Part shown: positions 1 to 9,039 of the stretch, piece after piece | Layout: each line of letters opens with the position of its first letter | Position numbering within the stretch: position 1 is the stretch's first letter | Assembly (NCBI GenBank): GCA_015067315.1 | Contig: SVMR01000016.1 | Coordinates: 1-42,581 of the forward strand | Length of the DNA: 42,581 nt | From: Oscillospiraceae bacterium | GTDB taxonomy: Bacteria > Bacillota > Clostridia > Oscillospirales > Ruminococcaceae | Direction: 5' to 3' | Made by a program: the position numbers and the translations under genes | The notes under the pieces: generated by a model | Databases searched by the model: none | The model's input: only the letters and a program-made list of their open reading frames with translations | Told to the model about the DNA's origin: nothing

Positions 1-317
1 CATGAATAGCGGGTAGATGCGCCCGGCCATCTATAAAACGGGTAAAAACAATAAACGCTAAATCTAACAGATTTGCTTTTGCTGCTTAATTAAGCAGCCG
101 TTCTGCCGTTGAGTACCGCGGCTTCGGACAGAGCGTCGATTAGCGGTGAACGACAGGCGGGAGCTTTTTCCGTACCGCCGCCGTAACAGGAAAATACCGG
201 AAAGGGCAGTTTGAATGCTGTCCGCCCGATTCGGGAATTTTAAACAACATTCTGCACCCGGAGAAGTTTGTGTGAATGGGCTTTCGGACAGGGGTTCGAC
301 TCCCCTCGCCTCCACCA
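1..317 (+). ncRNA. ssrA: tmRNA (ssrA), 3' part; 5' end lies outside the window
   Basis: Transfer-messenger RNA, which rescues ribosomes stalled on broken mRNAs by adding a degradation tag. The tag reading frame is visible: codons for N-A-K-S-N-R-F-A-F-A-A end at a TAA at 87-89, and the hydrophobic FAFAA end is typical of Firmicute tags. The 3' end reads as a tRNA-like T arm and acceptor (GGACAGGGGTTCGACTCCCC followed by GCCTCCACCA), with CCA encoded at 315-317. The first bases resemble the conserved segment just upstream of the tag, so perhaps several tens of nucleotides of the 5' half are missing. The resume codon cannot be fixed from this fragment. A strong terminator follows. The 3' end is also the likely attachment site of an island (see the repeats). 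Confidence 0.93.
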
Positions 318-395
318 CAGAGTTTCACGTCAAGTGAAAAATTACAGAATAAGCCGCCTGACCAACATTTGCTGGTCAGGCGGCTTATTTGTTTG
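307..395 (+). repeat. Direct repeat copy 1: ssrA 3' end plus terminator (att-like)
   Basis: Starts CGCCTCCACCACAGAGTTTC and continues through the terminator. The copy at 10994-11082 matches almost exactly for the first 22 bases, for the GTGAAAAATTACAGAATAAG-like stretch and for the outer stem, but differs inside the hairpin. A shorter match (GGATAGAGT and its surroundings) can be followed further downstream in both copies. This is the pattern expected of an attachment site at the 3' end of ssrA, a common integrase target. The next 280 bases (396-673) hold a small hairpin (396-416), core copy 2 and a weak promoter, but no gene that I trust. Confidence 0.75.
348..395 (+). terminator. Rho-independent terminator of ssrA
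   Basis: A perfect 17-bp stem (348-364 with 373-389), containing AAGCCGCCTGACC, closes an 8-nt loop and runs into a T-rich tail. A diverged copy with the same outer stem lies at 11035-11082. Confidence 0.85.
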
Positions 396-546
396 TTATG
401 GCTAGGAAAGCCATAAATTATTAAAATAGTGGATTTTTGATATGTAACAGGCCGAGGATAGAGTCGACAAAAGCGGTGTGCGGGTCATATAACGATGAAA
501 TAAAATTTCCGCGTTTTTGAGGGGTGGAGGGTATGTGTTTTTGATT

Positions 547-559
547 GCCTCCACCACAG
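547..559 (+). repeat. Direct repeat copy 2: core GCCTCCACCACAG only
   Basis: An exact 13-base match to the ssrA acceptor-stem/CCA junction at 308-320 and to 10995-11007. It has no terminator after it, so it looks like a core site left by a second integration or excision event. Confidence 0.6.
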
Positions 560-639
560 GAAATCCATTCTTTTGCCCCATTTTTGTCTGCATTCAAGCG
601 AATGAACAAAAGACTCTTTCAATAATAAATAAAAGGTGC

Positions 640-666
640 TATTATAAAATCAGATGAAAGGCGGTG
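640..666 (+). promoter_or_regulatory. Weak promoter -10 and ribosome binding site ahead of the beta-grasp gene
   Basis: A TATTAT/TATAAA -10-like run at 640-649 lies 17 bases after a poor -35 (TTTCAA, 617-622). AAAGGCGGTG around 657-666 is a plausible ribosome binding site for the ATG at 674. Confidence 0.35.
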
Positions 667-673
667 TTTTTTC

Positions 674-1093
674 ATGAAGGTTTTCATAAACGTAAAGCGT
701 ATCGATAAGCGCAGACCGAAGGTCGGAAAAATCGAATATTCCTTTGAAAAAACGCCGGAAACACTCCGGGAACTGATTCTCGGAATCGTTTCGGATTCCG
801 TTGACGAATATAACCGCCGCTTTGAAGCTTCTGAACCGAAGGAAATCCTTTCGGAAGAGGAAATTTCAGATATGAGCGCTTTTGGAAAAATCGCTTTCGG
901 AATAAATTACGGCGAAAAAAAGGCGGATAAGCAAAAAGCTTTTGAAACGGCAATATCCGCTTTTGAGGACGGGCTTTTCCGGGTTTTTATCGGAGAAACA
1001 GAAGCTGAAAAGCTTGATGATAAAATCGAAATCACCGAAGGGGACGAAATAACTTTTATCCGCTTCACAATGCTTGCCGGAAGGCTTTGGTAA
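674..1093 (+). CDS. Small beta-grasp-like protein, partner of the DUF4132 protein
   Basis: A 139-aa soluble protein with no signal peptide. The N-terminus (MKVFINVKRID, then KVGKIEYSF) reads as two beta strands followed by a long helix (residues about 30-55). The C-terminus (LFRVFIGE, then KIEITEGDEITFIRFTMLAG) closely resembles the last strands of MoaD/ThiS/ubiquitin-like beta-grasp proteins, where a 'dGDeVtfi' loop precedes a small-residue tail. Here the tail is LAGRLW rather than GG, so it is not an ordinary sulfur carrier unless it is processed. It ends 14 bases before the DUF4132 gene and is probably co-transcribed with it. The fold is my inference; the function is unknown. The ATG start has an AAAGGCGGTG site upstream. 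Confidence 0.75.
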   Translation: MKVFINVKRIDKRRPKVGKIEYSFEKTPETLRELILGIVSDSVDEYNRRFEASEPKEILSEEEISDMSAFGKIAFGINYGEKKADKQKAFETAISAFEDGLFRVFIGETEAEKLDDKIEITEGDEITFIRFTMLAGRLW

Positions 1094-1107
1094 AAGGGGT
1101 GAGGAAC

Positions 1108-4100
1108 ATGGCAAAACTTGATAGAGAAACCGCAGAAAGAAACCGGGAACTTGCGCAGAAATTCAGTGCGGAAAAAAGAGCAAAAGAACAGGAAATGACA
1201 AAGTTTATCCGCGGAAAATTCAAGCTTGGATATTACGGTCACGGAGATGCAGGAAACAAGACGGAATATCTTGAAAAAATAATCTGTGATGATTTTCTGG
1301 CCGGAAAATTTGAAAAACCTTCGGAATTTTTTGAAAAGAAATTCCCGGAAATTTTCGGCGTTCTTGTAATCGACCGCTACAAAAAACATTTTCTCCATGC
1401 AGTGGATAAGGTTATCGAATGCCAGTATATGATAGGTTCCGACCGCCGTTCCTTCCGTTCAAAAAGCTATGCAGTATATTGCGACAGAATAACAAATATC
1501 CTTATCAATTTTATGGACGGAGTTTTTCTCGATAACGATATCTGCGATATCCTTCTCGGTAATATTCCGGAGGACGCAAAGGCATATATAAAAGAAAATG
1601 ACTGGCCAAAAAGAGAAGGCTATATCGATTGGGTGATTGCAGCGGAACTTGATTTTGGGAACGAGCGCCTTGAAAAAATCCTCGAGGATATAATTCTGGG
1701 AGAAAACCCGGAAACCGCTCTTTCCGTCGAAATCATAAGGGGTATTGTCTGCAGCAGCAACAAAAAGCTCCATGAACTTCTCTGCAAGCTTCTTGTTGCC
1801 GCAAGGCTCCAGGAAGGACTGCGTCAGGCAATCTGCGAAAACGCGGATTACGGAACGAAGGAAGCTTTCTTCGCCATATTTGATACCATAATCGAGCATA
1901 ATCTTATCCGTTTTTCTTCCGTAAAAAGAGCCGTGGGAACATGGGTCGGCTTCCTCAGCGAAGAGGAAAGGGACGTTGACCGAATTTCCGGAAAGATAGT
2001 TTCCCTTATGGAAGAATGCCTTAAAAACGAAGAGGCAAGGGAAAAATATCTTTTCTCCGATGACGCCATCGAACTTTCCGTCGCGCTTTGGAGCGTCGGT
2101 TTTTATAACGTCGGAGATGCGGTAAGAATTGCGGAAAAAATTACCGAAAGAAAACAGGGCGCCCTTGCGGCGGCTTTCTTTGCGAACATTCTCAAAAACC
2201 GCAAAGTTTCCGAAAAACTCCAGAAAGCCGCCATGCGGAATCATTCCGGCGAATATGACATTATCGCCATGTGCATGCTCGGCTTTATGAAAAGCGAATA
2301 CAGCTTCCGCTATTTCGATATACTCCGGGGCGAATTCAAAATAAGCGATTATTACGAAGACCGGGAAGAGGCGGAATTCTTCTATGAATTCTTCTGCAAA
2401 AATGCGGAGAATATGAAAGCGAAAAAGCTCAGCATTTCTCCCTGCTTCTTCCCCTGGCTCAATATTGAACTTTCAAGAAGAGATATTATGACCGCGGCAG
2501 CATATGCCGCACTTTCCCTCGGCGGAGAGGAAAAGGAAGAATTCGTAAGGAAAAACCTTGCGGAAATCGACAGCGACAGCAGATGCATCTTCTTCGAAAA
2601 ACTTTATTCCAATCCGGAAACAAAGGAAGACCGCGCTGTTGTTATAAAGGCAATGGGCGATAAAAACGAAAGAGTTTCCGCAACTGCCCAAAAAATTGCT
2701 TTCAATTTTGAATATTCCCCGGAAGAATACCTGATTCTCGAGGATATGCTCCGCTATAAAACCGAACATCTCCGTGTGAAATTTTCCGAAATTCTTCTTC
2801 GCAGAAGCGACGAAGAGATTTTTGAAAGCATCGAACGCCTTATTTCCGATAAAAACGAACAGAAACGCTGGGCGGCGCTGAACTTTATCGAACGCTGGTC
2901 GGAAGATAAAGAAAAGGCGGAAATGTTCCAAAGATGCCTGCCCCTTCTTAAAAAAATTTCCGAACCGACGGAAAAAGAAAGAATGTTCATCGAAAGCTTT
3001 GTTCCGAAGGAAAAGAAAGAGCCGAAAAAGGTTATTGAACTCAGGGACGAGGACATCTATTGCCCGAAGCTGAATGTTTTCGGACCTCTCAACGATTGCA
3101 TTGAAACGTTTATGGAATATTTCCCGGAATCAAAGCTTCGGGATCAACTCCGGGGAAAGGCTTCCGCCGGAATTTTCGGCAAGCTTTCCGGAATTTTCGG
3201 TTCTTCCGAATGTGAAACATATAAGCAGGCGGTAAAGGATTTGAAATCCCTTGCTTCCAAGATAGGCGAACACGAAAACGACGTTTATAAAGATGATTTC
3301 GGGAACGAAATGGTCCTTGGAGATTATTATAAACCGACTTCCGGAACAGCAAAGGAAGCTGTTGAACTCCTTAAAGTAATTGTGGACGATTGGTATAAGA
3401 CCATAAACGAACCTAAAAGAGTTTTTGCAGCAAGGGTTCTTTCCGCGGCCGTTGAAGAAAGCCATGAAGTTACAAAAAAATGCAAGACGCATATAGACGA
3501 TATTTTCGGAGCGGGTTTTTCAAAACAGATCGCTTACAGGCATGAATGGGACGTTTCTGCGGCGCTTGTGCTTCTGGATGAAAAATATGTTCCAATGGAA
3601 GAGAAACGGAAAATTTCCGTTGCGGTTTGTGCATGGATTGCGGAAGTTCTTCCGAAAGATGCTCTTCTTATTCAGGTACAGAATGGATATTTTACTTCGC
3701 AGACTCATTTTATTGCCCATCCGCAGGTGGGAGTTGCCGTTGAAAACATAGACTGCGGAGAAAAGGATTTCGCAATTCATTTTCCGGTAAAGGCGGCTGT
3801 TTCAACAAAATGCGCGTTTGCAATGATCGATTGTTGCCACGAAGGAAGAGAAACTTTTTCTCCGATACTTACCTATCAGGCACATCTCTCCATAGGAGGA
3901 AGATATTATATATATCCGAAGAATTTCATTTTTACAGGAATTCCGGAATATATTCGCGCTTTTAAAAAAGGAATCATTGCAAAAAGACATCTTGATACCT
4001 TTATCTATCTTAAAACAAACACGGTAAATGTGCTCAGCGACCTTACCGGAATTTATGCTTTCTATACCGGAAGCAGAAATTTTGCTGAGTTGAGAGATGA

Positions 4101-6288
4101 ATACGGATATGGCGCAAGAGACCTTGAAAAATCCATCATAAGACTTGTCGGTAAAACCGAAGATTTCACCGAAGAGGATATAAAGCTTCTTGAATTTGCA
4201 AAGAATCTTTGCGAGGAAGTTGTTGAAACCGTTGTAACTCCGGAATTCAGCCGCGGCGACGCAAAGGAAGATTACAGCTTTGCAATTACCGGAATCAAAA
4301 GGATCTGCGGCGCGGAATACTTTGCAAAAATTCTTGCGGCTGTGGGCAATGCGCCAATGGGATATTGCCAGACCGCAAAGGAGGCAAACCTTTTCGGACT
4401 TCTGAAGCACTGCATGCCTTCGAAAGACGATTCAGCAGAAACTCTTGCAAAAGCCCTTGAGTGCAGAAAAATCAGCAGAAAACGACTTGTTGAAGCTGCT
4501 CTTTATTCCAACGGCTGGATAGACCTTATCGGCGAATACCTTGGTATTCCCGGTTTTAAATCCGCATGCTATTATTTCATCGCCCATATGAAGGACGAAT
4601 TCACCGAAAAGAAAAAGGCGGAAATTGCACGCTTCACCCCTCTTTCCGTTGATGAACTGAACCTGGGCGCTTTTGATATCGAATGGTTCAGAAACGCATA
4701 TCAAAGCCTTGGCGAAAAGGATTTTGAGCTTGTTTATAACGCGGCAAAATATATCGCAAACGGCGCAAAACATACAAGGGCAAGAAAATATGCTGACGCT
4801 ACAACGGGAAAATTCAGCGTTTCCGAAACGGAAAAGGAAATTGCAGAAAAACGCAACAAGGATCTTTTTATGGCATATCCGCTTATTCCGCTTGCCGATG
4901 AGGACGATATTTCAAGGAGATATCTCTTTATCCAGAAGTTCCTTAAAGAGAGCAAAAAATTCGGCCAGCAGCGCAGTGCAAGCGAAGCAAAATGCGTTGA
5001 AATGGCGCTTAAAAACCTTGCGGCGAACGCAGGCTTTGCGGATGAAAACCGCCTTACCCTCCGGATGGAGAATAAACTTATAAAAGATAACGCGAATCTC
5101 TTTGAACCGAAGGCCATAGAAGGCGTGAGCATCGCACTTTCTGCTGATGAGCACGGAAAAACAAGCATCGTCTGCGAAAAAGACGGCAAGGTGCTCAAAT
5201 CCGTTCCGGCAAAAATCAAAAAGGATGAATACGTGCTTAAACTTACGGAAATGAAAAAGCAGTTTACTGAACAGCACAGCAGAACCAAACTGCTTTTCGA
5301 AAGAGCCATGGAGGACGGAATCCTTTTCACCGCCGAAGAACTTTCGCTTCTTTGCGAAAACCCCATAAGCGGCGCAATTATAAAAAATCTTGTTTTCTCC
5401 GATGGAGAAAACTTCGGATTCTTTTCTCCGGAAGGACTTGTCACTCCGGAAGATGAAGTTGTTCCGCTTTCCACGGAAAAGGAATATTTCGCGGCGCACC
5501 CGTTCCATCTTTATAAAAACGGAAACTGGAGCGGTTTCCAGAAAGCAATTTTCAGAAAAGGAATTGCCCAGCCGTTCAAGCAAGTTTTCCGTGAGCTTTA
5601 TGTAAAAACCGAAGATGAAAGCGAAAAGATGGTTTCCGAAAGATATTCCGGGAACCAGATCCAGCCGAAAAAGACCGTTTCCTGCCTTAAAGGCCGCAGA
5701 TGGGTTGCGGATATCGAAAGCGGAATCCAGAAAATTTATTACAAGGAAAACATAGTCGCCCATATCTGTGCCATGGCGGATTGGTTCTCTCCGGCAGATA
5801 TTGAATCTCCGACCCTTGAATACGTTTTCTTTACGGACAGAAACACGGATAACAACATCAGGATTTCGGAAGTTCCGGACGTAATTTTCTCAGAAGTCAT
5901 GCGTGACGTTGACCTTGCGGTAAGCGTTGCCCATGTAGGCGGAATCGATCCGGAAGCAAGCCATTCCACCGTTGAAATGCGTAAAGTAATTCTTGAATTT
6001 GTACTTCCGATGCTTAAGCTTAAGAATGTTACCATAGAAAGAAACCATGCGGCAATTGAAGGAACGAGAGCGGATTATATGATCCACCTCGGAAGCGGCG
6101 TTGTTCATCAAAAAGGCGGAACGATGATAAACGTTCTTCCGGTACATTCCCAGCACCGAGGAAAGATTTTCCTTCCGTTTGTTGATGATGACCCGAAAAC
6201 TTCGGAAGTTATTTCGAAAATCGTTTTCTTTGCGGAAGATGCAAAAATCAAGGATCCTTTTATCCTTGAACAGATAATTAAAGGATAA
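1108..6288 (+). CDS. Giant DUF4132-family (MolR/YehI-like) protein
   Basis: A 1726-aa cytoplasmic protein. I start it at the ATG at 1108, which has GGGGTGAGG just upstream, rather than at the earlier in-frame TTG at 1087 inside the preceding gene. The N-terminal two thirds is mostly helical, with HEAT-like pairs around residues 510-600. Around residues 1365-1530 is the DUF4132 region (a Lys/Glu-rich helix, then the pattern ..FFSPEGLVTPED..). The C-terminal part (about 1590-1725) has the conserved RDVDLAVSVAHVGG, an EFVLPML segment and LGSGVVHQKGG, as in the DUF7737 end of these proteins. Relatives include the E. coli MolR/YehI group; their role is not established, and molybdate-related and WGR-associated functions have been suggested. 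Together with the beta-grasp neighbour it forms a two-gene unit closed by a terminator. Confidence 0.88.
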   Translation: MAKLDRETAERNRELAQKFSAEKRAKEQEMTKFIRGKFKLGYYGHGDAGNKTEYLEKIICDDFLAGKFEKPSEFFEKKFPEIFGVLVIDRYKKHFLHAVDKVIECQYMIGSDRRSFRSKSYAVYCDRITNILINFMDGVFLDNDICDILLGNIPEDAKAYIKENDWPKREGYIDWVIAAELDFGNERLEKILEDIILGENPETALSVEIIRGIVCSSNKKLHELLCKLLVAARLQEGLRQAICENADYGTKEAFFAIFDTIIEHNLIRFSSVKRAVGTWVGFLSEEERDVDRISGKIVSLMEECLKNEEAREKYLFSDDAIELSVALWSVGFYNVGDAVRIAEKITERKQGALAAAFFANILKNRKVSEKLQKAAMRNHSGEYDIIAMCMLGFMKSEYSFRYFDILRGEFKISDYYEDREEAEFFYEFFCKNAENMKAKKLSISPCFFPWLNIELSRRDIMTAAAYAALSLGGEEKEEFVRKNLAEIDSDSRCIFFEKLYSNPETKEDRAVVIKAMGDKNERVSATAQKIAFNFEYSPEEYLILEDMLRYKTEHLRVKFSEILLRRSDEEIFESIERLISDKNEQKRWAALNFIERWSEDKEKAEMFQRCLPLLKKISEPTEKERMFIESFVPKEKKEPKKVIELRDEDIYCPKLNVFGPLNDCIETFMEYFPESKLRDQLRGKASAGIFGKLSGIFGSSECETYKQAVKDLKSLASKIGEHENDVYKDDFGNEMVLGDYYKPTSGTAKEAVELLKVIVDDWYKTINEPKRVFAARVLSAAVEESHEVTKKCKTHIDDIFGAGFSKQIAYRHEWDVSAALVLLDEKYVPMEEKRKISVAVCAWIAEVLPKDALLIQVQNGYFTSQTHFIAHPQVGVAVENIDCGEKDFAIHFPVKAAVSTKCAFAMIDCCHEGRETFSPILTYQAHLSIGGRYYIYPKNFIFTGIPEYIRAFKKGIIAKRHLDTFIYLKTNTVNVLSDLTGIYAFYTGSRNFAELRDEYGYGARDLEKSIIRLVGKTEDFTEEDIKLLEFAKNLCEEVVETVVTPEFSRGDAKEDYSFAITGIKRICGAEYFAKILAAVGNAPMGYCQTAKEANLFGLLKHCMPSKDDSAETLAKALECRKISRKRLVEAALYSNGWIDLIGEYLGIPGFKSACYYFIAHMKDEFTEKKKAEIARFTPLSVDELNLGAFDIEWFRNAYQSLGEKDFELVYNAAKYIANGAKHTRARKYADATTGKFSVSETEKEIAEKRNKDLFMAYPLIPLADEDDISRRYLFIQKFLKESKKFGQQRSASEAKCVEMALKNLAANAGFADENRLTLRMENKLIKDNANLFEPKAIEGVSIALSADEHGKTSIVCEKDGKVLKSVPAKIKKDEYVLKLTEMKKQFTEQHSRTKLLFERAMEDGILFTAEELSLLCENPISGAIIKNLVFSDGENFGFFSPEGLVTPEDEVVPLSTEKEYFAAHPFHLYKNGNWSGFQKAIFRKGIAQPFKQVFRELYVKTEDESEKMVSERYSGNQIQPKKTVSCLKGRRWVADIESGIQKIYYKENIVAHICAMADWFSPADIESPTLEYVFFTDRNTDNNIRISEVPDVIFSEVMRDVDLAVSVAHVGGIDPEASHSTVEMRKVILEFVLPMLKLKNVTIERNHAAIEGTRADYMIHLGSGVVHQKGGTMINVLPVHSQHRGKIFLPFVDDDPKTSEVISKIVFFAEDAKIKDPFILEQIIKG

Positions 6289-6292
6289 AATA

Positions 6293-6329
6293 CAAAAAAC
6301 GGACAGCAGGAGAGCTGGCCGTTTTTTTA
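6293..6329 (+). terminator. Rho-independent terminator after the DUF4132 gene
   Basis: An AAAACGGACAGC / GCTGGCCGTTTT stem with one A:G mismatch, a short loop and eight T residues, beginning a few bases after the stop codon. Confidence 0.8.
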
Positions 6330-6339
6330 TTAAAAACTA

Positions 6340-6390
6340 TTGACAAAAGAACGAATGTGTAACATACTGACAATATAGTGACAAGTCAGT
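6340..6390 (+). promoter_or_regulatory. Promoter and candidate operator of the XRE regulator
   Basis: TTGACA at 6340-6345, a 17-base spacer and CATACT at 6363-6368. An inverted repeat ACTGAC...GTCAGT (6366-6390) overlaps the -10 box and start point and contains repeated TGACAA units. A repressor binding here would block transcription, so autoregulation by the HTH product is likely. GGAGGTG precedes the ATG. Confidence 0.6.
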
Positions 6391-6406
6391 AAATGGAGGT
6401 GCAAAA

Positions 6407-7186
6407 ATGGCACAGAAGACAATAAGAAACACTCCGCAAACGGGAAAACAGATTAAACAAAGAAGAAATGATTTGGGCCTTACTATAGAAGAGGCTGCTT
6501 CTAAAGCCGGGGTTGGGATAAAAACCTGGTGCAGATATGAGGCGGGTGAATCCATAAGGCAAGATAAAATCAGAGGCGTTTTCAAAGTTCTTAACTGGAA
6601 AGGCTTTCCACAGGAAGATGAGGAAGAAAAAGTCCGGATTGATTTGTCTGAATATAAAAATTCTCCGGTATGGCCAAAAGACATTGCAAGAAAATTCGGT
6701 GATGCTGCCGCAGCTTCCTTTGTAATAGGTAGTGATATTCTTCTTGACAAGCTGAACGATGATATCGGTGAACTGGAGTCCCTGCCGAAAGGTTCTCATA
6801 TCGGTGAACTGAGCGTATCGTGGATTAAAGACATGCTTCCGGAACAGTTTTTGATGAGATATGATTATGATTTTATGTATTTGCTTCGCTCTGTAATAAA
6901 ACGTTTCAGAAGTTACGCAAAAGCCGGAACGGAAATAATAGCGCACAGCGTTCTTGAGGAAATTGCCTTGTATCTTATTGCGGAAGAGTCTGAATTTCTG
7001 ATGGAGGAAGAAGGACTTTGGGAATATGATGAGGATGAGATTTACACTTCCGCGACAGAATGGATTTTTGATCTTTTTGAGGATGAAGATATAATCACTT
7101 TTTTATATGATGATTTTTATTTGGAAAAGGATAATATGTTCCATTTTGATCATTGGAAAGATAAAGTGTTTTGGGTTGAGAGATAA
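6407..7186 (+). CDS. XRE-family helix-turn-helix regulator
   Basis: 259 aa. Residues about 12-64 form an XRE/Cro-type DNA-binding domain (GKQIKQRRNDLGLTIEEAAS, then GVGIKTWCRYEAG). The remainder is an acidic, mostly helical domain with no match I recognise. The gene has its own promoter and an inverted repeat that fits autorepression. It opens the AT-richer block (about 6400-10700), whose base and codon use differ from the flanking genes, consistent with transfer. Its targets cannot be told from sequence; the AlbA-type regulator downstream is a candidate. Between this gene and the next (7187-7255) there is only a weak CAAAAGC/GCTTTTG hairpin. Confidence 0.85.
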   Translation: MAQKTIRNTPQTGKQIKQRRNDLGLTIEEAASKAGVGIKTWCRYEAGESIRQDKIRGVFKVLNWKGFPQEDEEEKVRIDLSEYKNSPVWPKDIARKFGDAAAASFVIGSDILLDKLNDDIGELESLPKGSHIGELSVSWIKDMLPEQFLMRYDYDFMYLLRSVIKRFRSYAKAGTEIIAHSVLEEIALYLIAEESEFLMEEEGLWEYDEDEIYTSATEWIFDLFEDEDIITFLYDDFYLEKDNMFHFDHWKDKVFWVER

Positions 7187-7255
7187 GTAAAAAAAACAAA
7201 AGCCGAAGGATAATGCTTTTGGATTATCATAAACCGAGTAAATGTGTTTAACATA

Positions 7256-7312
7256 TTTTTATCACGCGCGCGTGATAAAAATATTGACTTTGTTGTACGC
7301 GCGTGATAAAAT
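7256..7312 (+). promoter_or_regulatory. Promoter with a perfect 26-bp palindromic operator plus an extra half-site
   Basis: 7256-7281 is a perfect palindrome: ATCACGCGCGCGTGAT flanked by TTTTT and AAAAA. A promoter follows, with TTGACT (7284-7289), a 17-base spacer and TAAAAT (7307-7312). The spacer and -10 carry a second half-site CGCGCGTGATAAAA, so one site abuts the -35 and the other covers the -10. The GC-rich core stands out sharply in this AT-rich block. Likely bound by the downstream regulator or by the XRE protein. Confidence 0.75.
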
Positions 7313-7330
7313 AACATTGGGGGTGTTAGA

Positions 7331-8980
7331 ATGGAAAGAATTATCCCAGAAAAGGAAACATTAACCGTCGAATTTAAAAGCGATAAAAACAAACTTGACG
7401 ATAATATAATTTTTGAAGCTGTTGTAGCTTTTGCAAATACCGAGGGTGGAGATCTTTATATTGGTGTTGAGGATAATGGCGATATAACTGGAATCCATCA
7501 GTCACATAAAAATACAATAATGCTTAGCGCATATATTGCAAATAATACGGTCCCGCCTGTATCTGTCAGAGTTGAAATGATAGATGACGTAGAACAAGTA
7601 GTAAAAATTTCGGTACCGAAAAATTCTTATAGTATTGTTGCTACAGCTTCCGGGAAAACCTTAAGACGTAGAATTAAAGCTGATGGTACACCGGAAAATG
7701 TTCCGATGTTTCCAAATGAAATGTCAACAAGACTTTCTGATTTAAGATTACTGGATTATTCTGTATTACCTCTGTATGATGCAACATTGGAAGATTTCGA
7801 TCTTCTTGAAATAGAAAGGCTCAAAAGCAATATTCTTTCATACAACGGAGATAAAACTTTGATGGAATTAAGTGAAGTCGATTTGTTTAAGGCTTTGGGG
7901 TTTGTTAAAGAAGAAGGAAGAGAAATCTTCCCTACGGTATGTGGAATCTTAACAATTGGCAAGGTAGAGAGCATAAAGAAATTTGTGCCTACGCACGCCG
8001 TTTCCTTCCAGGTCCTTGAAGGAACATCGGTACGAGTTAATGAGGATTTTACATTGCCGATACTTGCAGCAGTGGAAAAACTAAGCTCATATATTGAACC
8101 TTGGAATCCGGAAAATGAAATCGAAATGGGATTGTATCGTGTGTCGGTACCGGACTTCGACAGGCGCGCCATTCGCGAAGCTGTAATAAATGCTTTCAGC
8201 CATAGAGATTATTCAAAAATGGGAAGAGTACGTGTGGCTTTCAACGATGAAGGGCTTACGATAGCCAATCCGGGCGGATTCATCGAAGGTGTTTCTGTAA
8301 ATAATTTGCTGACAGCAGAACCGCATGGAAGGAACCCCAAACTTGCCGACGTTCTTAAACGTGTTGGTTTGGCAGAAAAAACAGGACGTGGTATCGACAG
8401 AATATATGAAGGTTCTCTTATTTATGGACGACTTTTACCCGATTATTCTGCATCAACATCTGTAACTGTAAATCTTTTTATTCCTCGCAGCAAACCTGAT
8501 TCACAAATAGCTAAAATAATTACTGATGAGCAGAACCGCCTTGGAAGGCCACTGCCATTAAATACTTTACTTGTTCTTAACATGCTCAAAGAAATGCCGC
8601 GCGTTACAACCAACCAACTTTCTGAAGCTTTGAATTTGTCGGATGTTATTGTAAGGAATATATTAGACAAAGCTATAGATAGTGGAATTGTTGAAGGATA
8701 TGGCAGTGGAAGAGGAAGGAAATACATTTTGTCTCAAAAAATGTATAAAGAGAAAAACAAAACGATCGGTTATGTAAGACAGATGGATATAGATGAAAGT
8801 CGATATTCTGAACTTATTTTGAGTTTGGCAAAGAGTAACGAATTTATATCCAAAAATGATGTTGTAGAACTTTTACATCTCAACAAAGACCAAACATATA
8901 GAATCTTGAAGAAAATGGTCGAGAGAGGTTCTTTGGAGATGGTTAACAAAGGGAAATATGCTAAATACAAAATCAAATAA
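7331..8980 (+). CDS. AlbA_2 / ATP-binding / winged-helix transcriptional regulator
   Basis: 549 aa. Residues 1-125 are an AlbA_2 (Schlafen-type DNA/RNA-binding) domain, with ETLTVEFKSD, then EAVVAFANTEGGDLYIGVED. Residues about 270-390 are a GHKL-like ATPase domain of the HATPase_c_4 type (REAVINAFSHRDYS, later GRGIDRIYEG). Two winged-helix segments lie near the C-terminus (about 415-470 and 495-549). Proteins of this build are usually called putative transcriptional regulators; some AlbA_2 relatives act in phage defence or stress control. GGGGGTG precedes the ATG, and the promoter overlaps the palindromic operator, so autoregulation is likely. No membrane segment or signal peptide. Confidence 0.88.
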   Translation: MERIIPEKETLTVEFKSDKNKLDDNIIFEAVVAFANTEGGDLYIGVEDNGDITGIHQSHKNTIMLSAYIANNTVPPVSVRVEMIDDVEQVVKISVPKNSYSIVATASGKTLRRRIKADGTPENVPMFPNEMSTRLSDLRLLDYSVLPLYDATLEDFDLLEIERLKSNILSYNGDKTLMELSEVDLFKALGFVKEEGREIFPTVCGILTIGKVESIKKFVPTHAVSFQVLEGTSVRVNEDFTLPILAAVEKLSSYIEPWNPENEIEMGLYRVSVPDFDRRAIREAVINAFSHRDYSKMGRVRVAFNDEGLTIANPGGFIEGVSVNNLLTAEPHGRNPKLADVLKRVGLAEKTGRGIDRIYEGSLIYGRLLPDYSASTSVTVNLFIPRSKPDSQIAKIITDEQNRLGRPLPLNTLLVLNMLKEMPRVTTNQLSEALNLSDVIVRNILDKAIDSGIVEGYGSGRGRKYILSQKMYKEKNKTIGYVRQMDIDESRYSELILSLAKSNEFISKNDVVELLHLNKDQTYRILKKMVERGSLEMVNKGKYAKYKIK

Positions 8981-9039
8981 TTAATACTGAAAAATCTACA
9001 AAGATTTGTGTATAAGCTATAATAAAATGAGGTGAAAAG

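Noticed and set aside
396-640. Small minus-strand frames of about 60 codons near the ssrA repeats
   Set aside because: They read across the repeat and hairpin sequences, lack ribosome binding sites and show no recognisable product.
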